NCBI GenBank assembly: GCA_022820945.1
Contig: JAJEEP010000098.1
Location: 45,358 to 109,357 of the forward strand
DNA from: Alphaproteobacteria bacterium
GTDB taxonomy: Bacteria; Pseudomonadota; Alphaproteobacteria; UBA828
Length of the DNA stretch: 64,000 nucleotides
Direction: 5' to 3'
Shown here in pieces: positions 29,680-39,505 of this stretch. A model generated the notes under the pieces. That model was not told the DNA's origin. It did not search any database and saw only the letters and a list, made by a program, of their open reading frames with translations. Numbering within the stretch: the first letter of the stretch is position 1; every line of letters begins with the position of its first letter. Both the position numbers and the translations under genes were made by a program.

Positions 29680-30852
29680 ATGGTAGGGAGAATGGGAGCC
29701 CTCGCGCTGGCGGCAGCAATCGCCGCCGGAGGCTGGGTCGGCCAGGCAGCGGCCGACGACGATACGGTTGTGGTGGGCGCGGCCATCGCGCTCTCGGGGT
29801 TCGTGGCCCCTTACGACGACCCGCACAAGGGTGCGATCCTGGCGATCGAGGACGTCAACGCCGCAGGCGGTGTGCTCGGCAAGCAGATCGAGTTCGTGAC
29901 CGCCGACACCAAATCCGATCCTGCGCAGGGGGCGAATGCGGCGATCGAGGTGCTGGAGCAGGGCGCCGAGCTGGTTCTCGTGACCTGCGACTTCGACTTC
30001 GGCAGCCCCGCAGCGATCACGGCGCAGAGCCGCGGCAAGATCGCCTTCTCTCTGTGCGCGGGCGATCCCAAGTTCGGCGTCCAGGGGATCGGCGATCTCG
30101 CCTTCTCCATGGGCATCGGCACGCCGGCCGAGGGCGCGATCATGGCCGAATGGGCGCATGCCCAAGGCTGGACCAAGCCGTTCATCTTCAAGGACACGCA
30201 GGTCGAGTACACCAAGAAGCTCGCGGACTACTTCCAGGCGCGCTGGGAGGACGGACTCGGCACCGTGGCCGGCCACGACACCTTCAACGGCCAGACCGAT
30301 ACCTCTGCGGCGGGCCAGATCACCCGCATCAAGGAATCGGACGCCGACTTCATCGCCTTCACCGGTGCCGCCGGCGTGGGCGGCGCGCCCATCATCAAGC
30401 AGATTCGCGCTGCCGGCGTCGATCTCCCGATCATCGGCGGGGTCGCGGTCGACGGCGTCTACTGGCTCGATGCGGTGCCCAATCTCAGCGAGTTCTACAA
30501 CGTCAACTACAGCTCTCTTCACGGCGACGACCCCATCGAGGGGGTGCAGGACTTCTGGGCCAAGTACGAAGAGCGCTTCGGGCCGGCGATCGTCGGCTTC
30601 AGCGTGACCGGCTATGCCATCATCGAGGCCTGGACGCGGGCGGTCGAGCGTGCCGGCACCTTCGAGGCCAAGGCCGTGGCGCTCGAGTTGGAGAAGTTCG
30701 TCAAGGAGCCGCTGCTTTCGGGCGACACCACGTATACGTCCGAGTGGCACATCAACTTCGACACGCCGCTGATGATCACCCAGGTGCAGAACGGCGTGAG
30801 GAGCGGGATTGGGCGCTTCGCGGCAAGCAAGGTGCCGCCGGTCGACTTCTAG
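29680..30852 (+). CDS. Branched-chain amino-acid-type (LivJ-like) ABC substrate-binding protein
   Basis: Signal peptide, VVVGAAIALSGFVAPYDDPHKGAILAIEDVNAAGGVLGKQIEFV. Confidence 0.93.
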   Translation: MVGRMGALALAAAIAAGGWVGQAAADDDTVVVGAAIALSGFVAPYDDPHKGAILAIEDVNAAGGVLGKQIEFVTADTKSDPAQGANAAIEVLEQGAELVLVTCDFDFGSPAAITAQSRGKIAFSLCAGDPKFGVQGIGDLAFSMGIGTPAEGAIMAEWAHAQGWTKPFIFKDTQVEYTKKLADYFQARWEDGLGTVAGHDTFNGQTDTSAAGQITRIKESDADFIAFTGAAGVGGAPIIKQIRAAGVDLPIIGGVAVDGVYWLDAVPNLSEFYNVNYSSLHGDDPIEGVQDFWAKYEERFGPAIVGFSVTGYAIIEAWTRAVERAGTFEAKAVALELEKFVKEPLLSGDTTYTSEWHINFDTPLMITQVQNGVRSGIGRFAASKVPPVDF

Positions 30853-30901
30853 GCGTGGACCCATTGGTCGGCGCCGGCTGCTGTCATCCATGCACTAGCT
30901 T

Positions 30902-31642
30902 GTGACCGCGGCCGACACCCTGGCGACCCTCGGAACGGACGGTGTCACCGTCCGTTTCGGGGGTCTCGCCGCGCTCGAAGACCTGACCCTTGAGCTTGCC
31001 CGGGACGAGATCCTCGGCCTGATCGGCCCGAACGGCGCGGGCAAGAGCACGCTGATCAACGTGCTTTCCGGATTTCAGCGGGTGGTTGCGGGGCGGGTCC
31101 ATGCGGACGACCGCGATATTACCGGCCGCCTGCCCCACGACATTTCCCGCCTGGGCATCGCCCGCACGTTTCAGGCCGTTCGCCTCTTCGCGGGGCTCAC
31201 GGTGCTGGAAAACGTGGCCGCCGGCTTCAGCGGCCGGCCGGTCGGCCGCCGCGCCGCGCGTGCACGGGCCCAGGAAATTCTCGATTGGATCGGGCTCGGC
31301 GACAAGGCGCAGTCCATCGCGGGCACGCTGCCCTACGGCGACGAACGCCGGGTCGGCATCGCGCGCGCGCTTGCGACCGGCCCGGCCTTCCTCCTCCTCG
31401 ACGAGCCCGCTGCCGGGACCAACGAGGAGGATATCCCCAGCCTCATGAGCATGATCGCGCGCATTCGCGACGAGTTCGACTGCGGCGTGCTGGTGGTCGA
31501 GCACAACATGGGCCTCATCATGGGTCTCTGCACCCGCGTCCACGTGATCGACCACGGCCGCACCATCGCCATCGGCTCGCCCCGCGCGGTGCAGGACGAC
31601 CCCGAGGTGAGACGCGCTTACCTCGGCGAGGACGAGATGTGA
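30902..31642 (+). CDS. ABC transporter ATP-binding protein (LivG-like)
   Basis: GPNGAGKSTLINVLSG, GIARTFQAVRLFAGLTVLENV, LLLDEPAAG. Confidence 0.94.
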   Translation: MTAADTLATLGTDGVTVRFGGLAALEDLTLELARDEILGLIGPNGAGKSTLINVLSGFQRVVAGRVHADDRDITGRLPHDISRLGIARTFQAVRLFAGLTVLENVAAGFSGRPVGRRAARARAQEILDWIGLGDKAQSIAGTLPYGDERRVGIARALATGPAFLLLDEPAAGTNEEDIPSLMSMIARIRDEFDCGVLVVEHNMGLIMGLCTRVHVIDHGRTIAIGSPRAVQDDPEVRRAYLGEDEM

Positions 31643-32370
31643 GCCTGCTCGCGGTCGACGATCTGGCAGTGCGCTACGGCCCCATCGCGGCGCTGCGGGG
31701 CGTCTCGATCGCTGTCGACGAGGGCGAGTTCGTCGGCATCGTCGGGCCCAACGGCGCGGGCAAGTCCACGCTGCTCTTCTCGATCACCGGCGCCGTGAGA
31801 GCCCAGAGCGGCAGCGTCAGTTTCTGCGGGCAAACGCTCTCCGGCCTCGCGCCGGAGGACATCGTGCGCCGCGGCATGGCGCTGGTGCCGGAAGGACGCG
31901 AACTCTTCGGCGAGCTCACCGTGGAGGAGAATCTCAGGCTGGGCGCGACGATCCGGCGTGACCGCCGCGGGGTCGAGGCGGACGTGCGTGCGCAGATGGC
32001 GGCCTTCCCCATCCTCGCGGAGCGCCGCCGCGCAAGGGCGGAAAAGCTCTCCGGCGGCGAGCAGCAGATGCTCGCGGTGGCGCGCGCGCTGATGGGCCGG
32101 CCCAGGATGCTGCTGCTCGACGAGCCTTCGCTCGGCCTCGCGCCGCTCATCACCAGGCAGGTCTACGAGACGCTCTCCGGTCTCAATCGCGAGGGCATGA
32201 CCATCCTGGTCGTCGAGCAGAACCCGGCGCGCATCATCGACGTCGCGCAACGCGTCTACGTGCTCCGCTCGGGCCGCATCGCGCGCACCGGCCCGCCCGA
32301 CATCCTGAGTCGGCGGGAGGAGCTGGACGAAGCCTATTTCGGCTTCGACGAGCACGGCCGGGACGCATGA
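31639..32370 (+). CDS. ABC transporter ATP-binding protein (LivF-like)
   Basis: GPNGAGKSTLLFSITG, LVPEGRELFGELTVEENL, LSGGEQQMLAVARALMGRPRMLLLDEPSLGLAP; GTGA overlap. Confidence 0.94.
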   Translation: MSLLAVDDLAVRYGPIAALRGVSIAVDEGEFVGIVGPNGAGKSTLLFSITGAVRAQSGSVSFCGQTLSGLAPEDIVRRGMALVPEGRELFGELTVEENLRLGATIRRDRRGVEADVRAQMAAFPILAERRRARAEKLSGGEQQMLAVARALMGRPRMLLLDEPSLGLAPLITRQVYETLSGLNREGMTILVVEQNPARIIDVAQRVYVLRSGRIARTGPPDILSRREELDEAYFGFDEHGRDA

Positions 32371-33251
32371 CCACCGGCATCCAGGTCGTCGTCGATGCGC
32401 TGAGCGTGGGCTCCCTCTATGCGCTCACGGCGCTCGGCATCGGACTCATCTTCGGCATCATGCGGCTGATCAACTTCGCCCACGGCGAGTTCGTCATGAT
32501 CGGCGCCTACATGCTGATGGCGATCGTGGCCCAGTACGAGCCCTTAGCCATCATCGTCTCCATGGTGCTGGTCGTCGTCCTCTCGCTGCTCTCGGAGCGG
32601 ATCGCCTTCCGCCCCGTGCGTTACGCCAGCCCGACCACGATGCTGGTGACCAGCTTCGCGGTGAGCTACTTCCTCCAGTACCTCTTCGTGATGATCTACG
32701 GCGCCCGGCCCAAGGGCTTCGAGTTCCTCGCCGGGCTCGCCGAGCCCTTCGTCATCGGCACGATCCGCATCCCCAAGCTGAACGTCGCCATCGTCGCCGT
32801 GACGATCGTGCTGCTCGCGGGCCTCGCGCTCTTCCTGACGCGCTCGCGCTTCGGCGTGCAGATGCGCGCAGCCGCGCTCAACTTCCGCATGGCCCGGTTG
32901 CTCGGCGTCCGGGCCGACCGGGTCATCGCCGTCGCGTTCGCGTTGAGCGGCGTCCTCGCAGGCGTCACGGCGATCTTCATCACTGTGCAGGGCGGCACGC
33001 TCTCGCCCGGCATGGGTGTGCAGCTCGCGCTGATCGGCTTCGTCTCCACCATCATCGGCGGCATGGGAAGCCTGGTCGGCGCGGTGCTCGGCGGCTACTT
33101 CATCGGCGTCGTTACCGTTCTCCTGCAGTTCGGCCTACCCCTGGAGATGCGGCCCTATCGCGAGGCCTTCGTCTTCGCCTCGGTGATCATGGTGCTGCTC
33201 GCTCGGCCTCAAGGGCTCTTCCGCGGCGCGGAAGCGCGGGAGCGGGTGTGA
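32367..33251 (+). CDS. ABC transporter permease (LivH-like)
   Basis: ALTALGIGLIFGIMRLINFAHGEFVMIGAY; ATGA overlap. Confidence 0.94.
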   Translation: MTTGIQVVVDALSVGSLYALTALGIGLIFGIMRLINFAHGEFVMIGAYMLMAIVAQYEPLAIIVSMVLVVVLSLLSERIAFRPVRYASPTTMLVTSFAVSYFLQYLFVMIYGARPKGFEFLAGLAEPFVIGTIRIPKLNVAIVAVTIVLLAGLALFLTRSRFGVQMRAAALNFRMARLLGVRADRVIAVAFALSGVLAGVTAIFITVQGGTLSPGMGVQLALIGFVSTIIGGMGSLVGAVLGGYFIGVVTVLLQFGLPLEMRPYREAFVFASVIMVLLARPQGLFRGAEARERV

Positions 33252-34306
33252 TGCAGACCCGGCTGCCGAGCTTCGAGGAGGCGGTGCGCGGCATCTGGCC
33301 GCTGCTCTCGCTCGTCGTATTCCTCGTCGTGCTGACGGCGCTCTGCTCGCTCGGGCCCGTGGTACTGCAACGCGTCGCGACCGATGCCCTGATCAAGCTC
33401 GTCATGGTGGTCGGGCTCTACGTCTTCGTCGGCAATTCGGGGGTGCTCTCCTTCGGCCATGCCTCCTTCATGATGCTGGGCGGCTACGGCGCAGCCTGGC
33501 TCGACGTGCCGGTGCGCTATAAGAGCATCCTGATGGACGAGCTGCCGACCTTCCTTGGCGACGCTGAGTTCCATCCGGGACTCGCTGCGCTGGCCGCGAT
33601 GGGCTGGGCCGGCGCCTTCGCCTTCCTGATCGGCATTCCCCTCATGCGGCTCTCGGGCATCGGCGCCGCGATCGGAACCTTCTCGTGGCTCACCATCGTC
33701 TTCGTCGTCCACGCCGGCTGGGAGGAGATGACCGGCGGCACCAGCTCCTTCAACGGCCTCCCGATCTATGTCGACCTCTGGGTGGCGCTGATCGCGGCGC
33801 TCTTCGTCATGCTCGTCGCCTACCTATTCCAGACCTCGAAGCTCGGACTCGCGCTGCGCGCCTCGCGGGAGGACGAGGTGGCGGCCCGTGCCATCGGCGT
33901 CAACGTGTGGCGCGCGCGGATCGCCTCCTTCGTGGTCAGCGCCATGCTGGTGGCGCTCGGCGGCGTGCTCCAGGGCCACTTCCTGGGCACCGTCAACGTG
34001 ACGCAGTTCTATATCGGCATCACCTTCATCACGATCGCGATGCTGGTGATCGGCGGCACGGGGAGCCTCGCCGGCGCGGTCCTCGGCACGGTCGTTGTCT
34101 CGGTGATCGCCGAACTCCTGCGCCAGCTCGAAAACGGCGTGGAGATCGGCACCCTCGTGCTCGCCGCACCTGCGGGCCTGCGCGAGCTCGGGCTCGCCGG
34201 CGCCATGATGCTGATCCTGATCTTCCGCCCAGCCGGGCTCACCGGCGGGCGCGAGCTCCCGTTCCCCGCCTTTCTTGGCGCCGTCCTCGGCCGCCGATCC
34301 CGTTAG
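33251..34306 (+). CDS. ABC transporter permease (LivM-like)
   Basis: VGLYVFVGNSGVLSFGHASFMMLGGYGAAW, ARIASFVVSAMLVALGGVLQGHFLG. Confidence 0.93.
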   Translation: MQTRLPSFEEAVRGIWPLLSLVVFLVVLTALCSLGPVVLQRVATDALIKLVMVVGLYVFVGNSGVLSFGHASFMMLGGYGAAWLDVPVRYKSILMDELPTFLGDAEFHPGLAALAAMGWAGAFAFLIGIPLMRLSGIGAAIGTFSWLTIVFVVHAGWEEMTGGTSSFNGLPIYVDLWVALIAALFVMLVAYLFQTSKLGLALRASREDEVAARAIGVNVWRARIASFVVSAMLVALGGVLQGHFLGTVNVTQFYIGITFITIAMLVIGGTGSLAGAVLGTVVVSVIAELLRQLENGVEIGTLVLAAPAGLRELGLAGAMMLILIFRPAGLTGGRELPFPAFLGAVLGRRSR

Positions 34307-34324
34307 ATCCCGGAGAGTCAGACG

Positions 34325-35533
34325 ATGAAGCTCAGTGAATCCCGCATCCTCACCACTCATGTCGGCAGCCTGCCGCGCAGCGGCGCGCTCCTGAAGATGC
34401 TGCTCACCTTGGAGCAGGGCGGCTCAGTGGAGCGCGACGCCTTCCGCGCGCAGGTTACCGCCGACATGGTCGAGATCGTACGCCGCCAGGCGGAGGCCGG
34501 CATCGACGTCGCGGGCGACGGCGAGCTGCCCCGCATCGGCTTCTCCTTCTACGTCAAGGATCGGATGACGGGCTTCGGCGGCGAGGCGCAGCGCGGCACG
34601 GTGACCGACTTCGCCAAGTTCCCCGGCTACGCCGCGCTGAAGATGGCGGCGCTGCGCGGCGCCAGCAACGAGGAGGGCGATGTCACCGCGACCGCCTCGC
34701 TCTACAAGATGCCCGAGGCGCAGGAGGCGATCCGCTACGACGACGCCCTCGCCGCCGCGAAGGAGGAAATGGTGCTCTTCGCCGACGGGTTGGCTGAAAG
34801 CGGAACGGCAGACCAATTCGCCGAGACCTTCGTCACCGCGGCAGCCCCCGGCATCATCTCGACCACACTGCTCCGCGCTGCGGACAATCCCGCCTACGAG
34901 ACCGACCGCGACTACCTCTTCGCCCTCGCGGCCGAGCTGAAGAAGGAATACGAGTACATCGTCTCTCAGGGACACATCCTGCAGATCGACGCGCCGGACC
35001 TCGCGCTGGAGCGCCAGATCATGTTCGTGGACCAGCCGCTCGACGTCTTCCTGGAGCGGGCGGCGCTCCACGTGGAGGCCCTCAACGCGGCGCTCGCGGA
35101 CATCCCGCCGGAGAAGACCCGCCTTCACGTCTGCTGGGGCAACTGGGACGGCCCCCATATCGACGACATGGAGCTGGAGCCGCTGCTCCCCATCATCTAC
35201 GAAGCCAAGGTCGGCGCGCTCAGCATCGCCTGCGCCAATCCGCGCCACCAGCACGAGTGGCGGCTGTTCAAGACCCACAAGCTGCCGGACCGCATGGCGC
35301 TCATCCCCGGTGTCATCGACGTGACCACAAATTATCTGGAGCACCCGCAGGTGGTGGCCGACCGCATTTGCCAGTTCGTGGACGCGATCGGCGACCGGGA
35401 GCGGGTTATTGCCGGCTGCGACTGCGGCTTCTCCACCTTCGCCGGCTGGGTCATGGTGCCCGCCGACGTGGCCTGGAAGAAGATGGAGATGTTGACGGAA
35501 GGCGCCCGCATCGCGAGCGAACGGCTCTGGTAG
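34325..35533 (+). CDS. Cobalamin-independent methionine synthase II (MetE C-terminal)-like protein
   Basis: TTHVGSLPRS, GIDVAGDGE, HVCWGNWDGPH, GCDCGFSTFAGW. Confidence 0.88.
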   Translation: MKLSESRILTTHVGSLPRSGALLKMLLTLEQGGSVERDAFRAQVTADMVEIVRRQAEAGIDVAGDGELPRIGFSFYVKDRMTGFGGEAQRGTVTDFAKFPGYAALKMAALRGASNEEGDVTATASLYKMPEAQEAIRYDDALAAAKEEMVLFADGLAESGTADQFAETFVTAAAPGIISTTLLRAADNPAYETDRDYLFALAAELKKEYEYIVSQGHILQIDAPDLALERQIMFVDQPLDVFLERAALHVEALNAALADIPPEKTRLHVCWGNWDGPHIDDMELEPLLPIIYEAKVGALSIACANPRHQHEWRLFKTHKLPDRMALIPGVIDVTTNYLEHPQVVADRICQFVDAIGDRERVIAGCDCGFSTFAGWVMVPADVAWKKMEMLTEGARIASERLW

Positions 35534-35636
35534 GGCGATCCCATTTCACGAAAACGCCCTTGCTGACGGTTGGACCCGGGCCGGAACGGATCATAAGGTA
35601 GCGGGCGGACGGCAGCGGACGAGAAGGACGAAGCCC

Positions 35637-37415
35637 ATGGACGGCGTGCGCCTCGCGATCCTGAACAAGCGCTTCGAGGGCATCTGCCGCAAGATGGCCA
35701 ACACGCTCTTTCGCACCGGCCGCTCCGGCGTGCTCAACACGGCGCGCGACTTCTCGTGCTGCATCGTCACCGCCGATTGCCAGCTGCTGGCGACCGCCGA
35801 GAGCCTGCCGATCCATGTGCTAAGCGGCCCCGACCTGATGGCGGCCTCGATGAAGGAGTTCCACCCGGCGCTTCAGCGCGGTGACGCGTTCCTGCACAAC
35901 TCGCCGTATCACGGCTGTTCGCACCCGGCAGACCACACGATCCTGGTGCCGGTGATCGACGACGACGGCCGGCACCGCTTCACGGTGCTTGCCAAGGCTC
36001 ATCAGGCCGATTGCGGCAACTCCATCGCCACCACCTATCACGGCAGCGCGCGCGACGTGTACGAGGAAGGCGCGCTGATCTTCCCGGCGGTGCAGGTGCA
36101 GCGCGACTACGAGACCATCGAGGATATCGTCCGCATGTGCCGGCTGCGCATCCGCGTGCCGGACCAGTGGTGGGGCGATTTTCTTGCCATGCTCGGCGCC
36201 GCCCGCGTGGGTGAGCGGGAGGTGCTCGCGCTTGCCGATGAGGTCGGCTGGGAGACGCTGGATCTCTTCGCGGACGAGTGGTTTGACTACAGCGAGCGGC
36301 GCATGGTGGAGGCGCTAAAGGGATTGCCTGCCGGCAGCCTCACGGTCGCCAGTGCCCACGATCCCATACCCGGCGCGCCGGAAGGCGTGACGGTCAACGT
36401 CTCCGTGCGGGTCGATCCGGCCGAGGCGCAGATCGAGGTCGACCTGCGGGACAATATGGATTCGCTCCCCTTCGGGCTCAACATGAGCGAGGCCTGCGCG
36501 CGTACCTCGGCGATGGTGGGCATCTTCAACGCGCTGCCCCACACCGTGCCGCCCAACGCCGGCGCGTTCCGCCGCATCGACGTGAAGCTCAGGCGCGGCT
36601 GCGTCGTGGGCATCCCCGAGCATCCGACCTCATGCTCGGTCGCCACCACCAATGTTGCCGACCACATCGCCAACGGCGTACAGCGCGCCATCGCCGAGCT
36701 CGGCGACGGGCACGGCATGGCCGAGGTCGGCGGTGTGATCCCGCCGAGCTGCGGCGTGATCTCGGGCAAAGACCCGCGCAGCGGCGCGCCCTTCGTCAAT
36801 CAGGTCTTCCTCGGCTTTGGCGCCGGTGCGGCGGCGCCTGAGACGGACGCCTGGATCACCATCGCCCATGTGGGCAATGCCGGGCTCTGCTACCAGGATT
36901 CCATCGAGGTCGACGAGATGGTGTTTCCCATCACCGTGAAGGGTCGCCACTTCATCACCGACAGCGGCGGTGCCGGGCGTCAGCGCGGCGGGGCAGGGGC
37001 CTTCGTCGAGTTCGGTCCGGTCGAGGGCTGCCGGCTCGAGGTGGGGTATGTCAGCAACGGCGCGGTCAACCCGGCGAACGGCGCGCGAGGCGGCGGCCAG
37101 GGCGCCGTCGCCTGCCAGTACCGGCGCAACCACAATGGCGAGCTTGTCGCGCTCGACGCCTGCGCTCAGGTGGCGGTGGAGCCGGGCGAGACGATGGTCT
37201 CGATCTCCGCCGGCGGCGGCGGTTACGCGTCGCCTGACGCCCGCGCGCCCGAGCGTGTCGCCCACGACGTGCGGGAGAAGTGGGTCTCGCCCGACGTTGC
37301 GCGCGAGGTCTACCGTGTGGCTCTCGATAGCGCCGGCAACGTCGACGAGGTCGAAACGCGTCGACTCAGGGCCTCGGCAGAGCCCGGCGCTCGCGTGCAG
37401 ACTGCGGCGGAGTGA
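35637..37415 (+). CDS. Hydantoinase B/oxoprolinase (HyuB) family protein
   Basis: MANTLFRTGRSGVLNTARDFSCCI, GDAFLHNSPYHGCSHPADHTILVPV, TDSGGAGRQRGGAGAFVEF. Confidence 0.92.
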   Translation: MDGVRLAILNKRFEGICRKMANTLFRTGRSGVLNTARDFSCCIVTADCQLLATAESLPIHVLSGPDLMAASMKEFHPALQRGDAFLHNSPYHGCSHPADHTILVPVIDDDGRHRFTVLAKAHQADCGNSIATTYHGSARDVYEEGALIFPAVQVQRDYETIEDIVRMCRLRIRVPDQWWGDFLAMLGAARVGEREVLALADEVGWETLDLFADEWFDYSERRMVEALKGLPAGSLTVASAHDPIPGAPEGVTVNVSVRVDPAEAQIEVDLRDNMDSLPFGLNMSEACARTSAMVGIFNALPHTVPPNAGAFRRIDVKLRRGCVVGIPEHPTSCSVATTNVADHIANGVQRAIAELGDGHGMAEVGGVIPPSCGVISGKDPRSGAPFVNQVFLGFGAGAAAPETDAWITIAHVGNAGLCYQDSIEVDEMVFPITVKGRHFITDSGGAGRQRGGAGAFVEFGPVEGCRLEVGYVSNGAVNPANGARGGGQGAVACQYRRNHNGELVALDACAQVAVEPGETMVSISAGGGGYASPDARAPERVAHDVREKWVSPDVAREVYRVALDSAGNVDEVETRRLRASAEPGARVQTAAE

Positions 37416-37424
37416 CCCCCGCGC

Positions 37425-38393
37425 TCACCCGTCGGCTTTGGGGCGCACCTCCTCGGCGAATCCGGTGATGACGTCGAGGGTTTCCTCGATGGTCTCGCGC
37501 AGGACCTGGAGCACGAGGTGGCGCACACCGAGCTCGCGCATCGCCTGGATGTCGCCCGCGATGTCGTCGGCCGAGCCCGTGAGCAGCATCCGCTCGCCCG
37601 TGTCGGCGACGATCGGCTCCGCGCTGGCGCCGTACCAGACGGCCCAGAAGGCGAGGTCGATGCTGGCGGGGTCGCGTCCTTCCGCCTCCGCCATGGTGCG
37701 GAGATCGTCGAGGCCCGCGGCGAAGCGGCCCAGCGTGTCCATCGGGAAGCGCGGGTTGCAGCCGATCGGGAACCAGGCGTCACCGTGGCGCACGGTGCGC
37801 CGCTTGGCGGGCTTGCTCTCACCGCCGACCCAGATGGGCGGATGCGGCTTCTGTACCGGCTTCGGATGGAACAGGATGTTGTCGAACGAGGTGAACTCGC
37901 CCTCGTACTTGGGCGCTTCGGCGGTCCAGAGCTCCTTGTAAATGCGCAGGTACTCGTCGGTCGCCCGGCCGCGGGCCTCGAAGGGCGGGGCGTCGACGGG
38001 CGGGAACTCCTCCGCCATCCAGCCCGCGCCGACACCCACCACGGCGCGTCCGCCGGAGAGCAGATCGATGGTAGAAAGCAGCTTCGCCGTCAGCACCGGC
38101 TGGCGATAGGGCACCACCATTACCGAGGTGAGCAGCCGCATCTCGGTCGTGACGCCCGCGAGATAGGCCATCAGCGCGAGCGGCTCCAGGCACTCGCCGG
38201 CAAGCAAGGTGGGGAAGTTGAGCTTGCCGTCGGGCGAGTAGGGGTAGGGCGAATCGATGCCCTTGGGCACCACGATATGGTCCGGAATCGCGAGGATTCG
38301 GTAGCCCAGCTTTTCGCCGTGCTGGGCGAGAGTCTTGATGTGCTCCGGCACGGCCAGCGGCCCGCCGTTGGGTACGTTGAAGCCGTATTCCAT
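37425..38393 (-). CDS. LLM class (F420-type) oxidoreductase
   Basis: YGFNVPNGGP, TSVMVVPYRQPVLTAKLLSTIDLLSGGRAVVGVGAGW, HPPIWVGGESKPA. Confidence 0.93.
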   Translation of the reverse strand: MEYGFNVPNGGPLAVPEHIKTLAQHGEKLGYRILAIPDHIVVPKGIDSPYPYSPDGKLNFPTLLAGECLEPLALMAYLAGVTTEMRLLTSVMVVPYRQPVLTAKLLSTIDLLSGGRAVVGVGAGWMAEEFPPVDAPPFEARGRATDEYLRIYKELWTAEAPKYEGEFTSFDNILFHPKPVQKPHPPIWVGGESKPAKRRTVRHGDAWFPIGCNPRFPMDTLGRFAAGLDDLRTMAEAEGRDPASIDLAFWAVWYGASAEPIVADTGERMLLTGSADDIAGDIQAMRELGVRHLVLQVLRETIEETLDVITGFAEEVRPKADG

Positions 38394-38518
38394 TCCCCTA
38401 ATCCCGTCAGGTCTGATGATTGCCGCGACATGGCGGCCCGGAGGGCAGTGACGGCGGTTCTAGCGTCATCCCGAGGGGTGCGGCAAGCATCGATCCCGGT
38501 GACAGGCCGCTGGCACGC

Positions 38519-39505
38519 TCACACGTAGCCGTTGTCCTGAAACCAGCGGAGCGCGTCGGCCAGCGCTATTTCGGCAGGCCGTGCCGTATAGCCGAGCTCT
38601 CGCTCGGCCTTGGCTGACGAGAAGAACATCATCTTGCGTGCCATGCGCAGGCTGTCGCGGGTGAGCCGCGGCTCTCCGCCCGCGACGCGGGCCCAGGCTT
38701 CGCCGGCGGCGGCCACCGGCGCAAGCAGCCGATGCGAGAGCCGGATTCGCGGTGCCGGACGCCCCGTGAGCCTGGCCAGGCATTCGAGAATCTCGCGCAG
38801 CGTCATGTCCTCGCCGCCCAGGATGTAGCGCTCGCCCACGGCACCATGCGCGAGCGCCTGCAGGTGGCCGGCGGCGCAATCGTCGACGTGGACCACGTTG
38901 AGGCCGGTATCGACATAGGCCGGCATCCGCCCGGTGGCGAAATCGACGATGATTCGCCCGGTGGGCGTGGGCTTGATGTCGCGCGGGCCGATGGGGGCGG
39001 AGGGATTGACAATCACCGCCGGCACCCCTTCGTCGCGGACCAGCGCGCGCACCGCCTCTTCCGCCAGATACTTGGAACGCTTGTAGTGGCCGATCATGGC
39101 GGCCTCGGTGACCGGCGTCTCCTCGTCCGCGGGCGAGCGGTCGGCGTTGAGGCCGAGCGTGGCGACGCTCGAGGTGTAGACGATGCGCGTGGCACCGGCG
39201 TGGGCCGCCGCGCGCAACAGGTCGCGGCTGCCGTCCACGTTGGTGCGGTAGATCGCCGGCGGGTCGGGGATCCAGAGCCGGTAGTCGGCCGCCACGTGGA
39301 AGAGCGTGTCGCAGCCCCGCGCGGCCTGCTCCAGCGATCGGCGGTCGTTCAGATCGCCGATCGCCCGCTCCACATCGAGGTCGTCGATGTTGCGCGTATC
39401 GCTGCCCTGCCGCGTCAACACGCGCACCGCGTGGCCGGTGTCGAGCAGCGCGCGGGCGACAGCGGAGCCGAGAAAGCCGGTCGCGCCGGTGACGAGCGTG
39501 GTCAT
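38519..39505 (-). CDS. hpnA: NAD-dependent epimerase, hopanoid-associated sugar epimerase HpnA-like
   Basis: MTTLVTGATGFLGSAVARALL, LFHVAADYRLWIPDPPAIYRTNVDGS, NPSAPIGPRDIKPTPTGRII. Confidence 0.85.
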   Translation of the reverse strand: MTTLVTGATGFLGSAVARALLDTGHAVRVLTRQGSDTRNIDDLDVERAIGDLNDRRSLEQAARGCDTLFHVAADYRLWIPDPPAIYRTNVDGSRDLLRAAAHAGATRIVYTSSVATLGLNADRSPADEETPVTEAAMIGHYKRSKYLAEEAVRALVRDEGVPAVIVNPSAPIGPRDIKPTPTGRIIVDFATGRMPAYVDTGLNVVHVDDCAAGHLQALAHGAVGERYILGGEDMTLREILECLARLTGRPAPRIRLSHRLLAPVAAAGEAWARVAGGEPRLTRDSLRMARKMMFFSSAKAERELGYTARPAEIALADALRWFQDNGYV

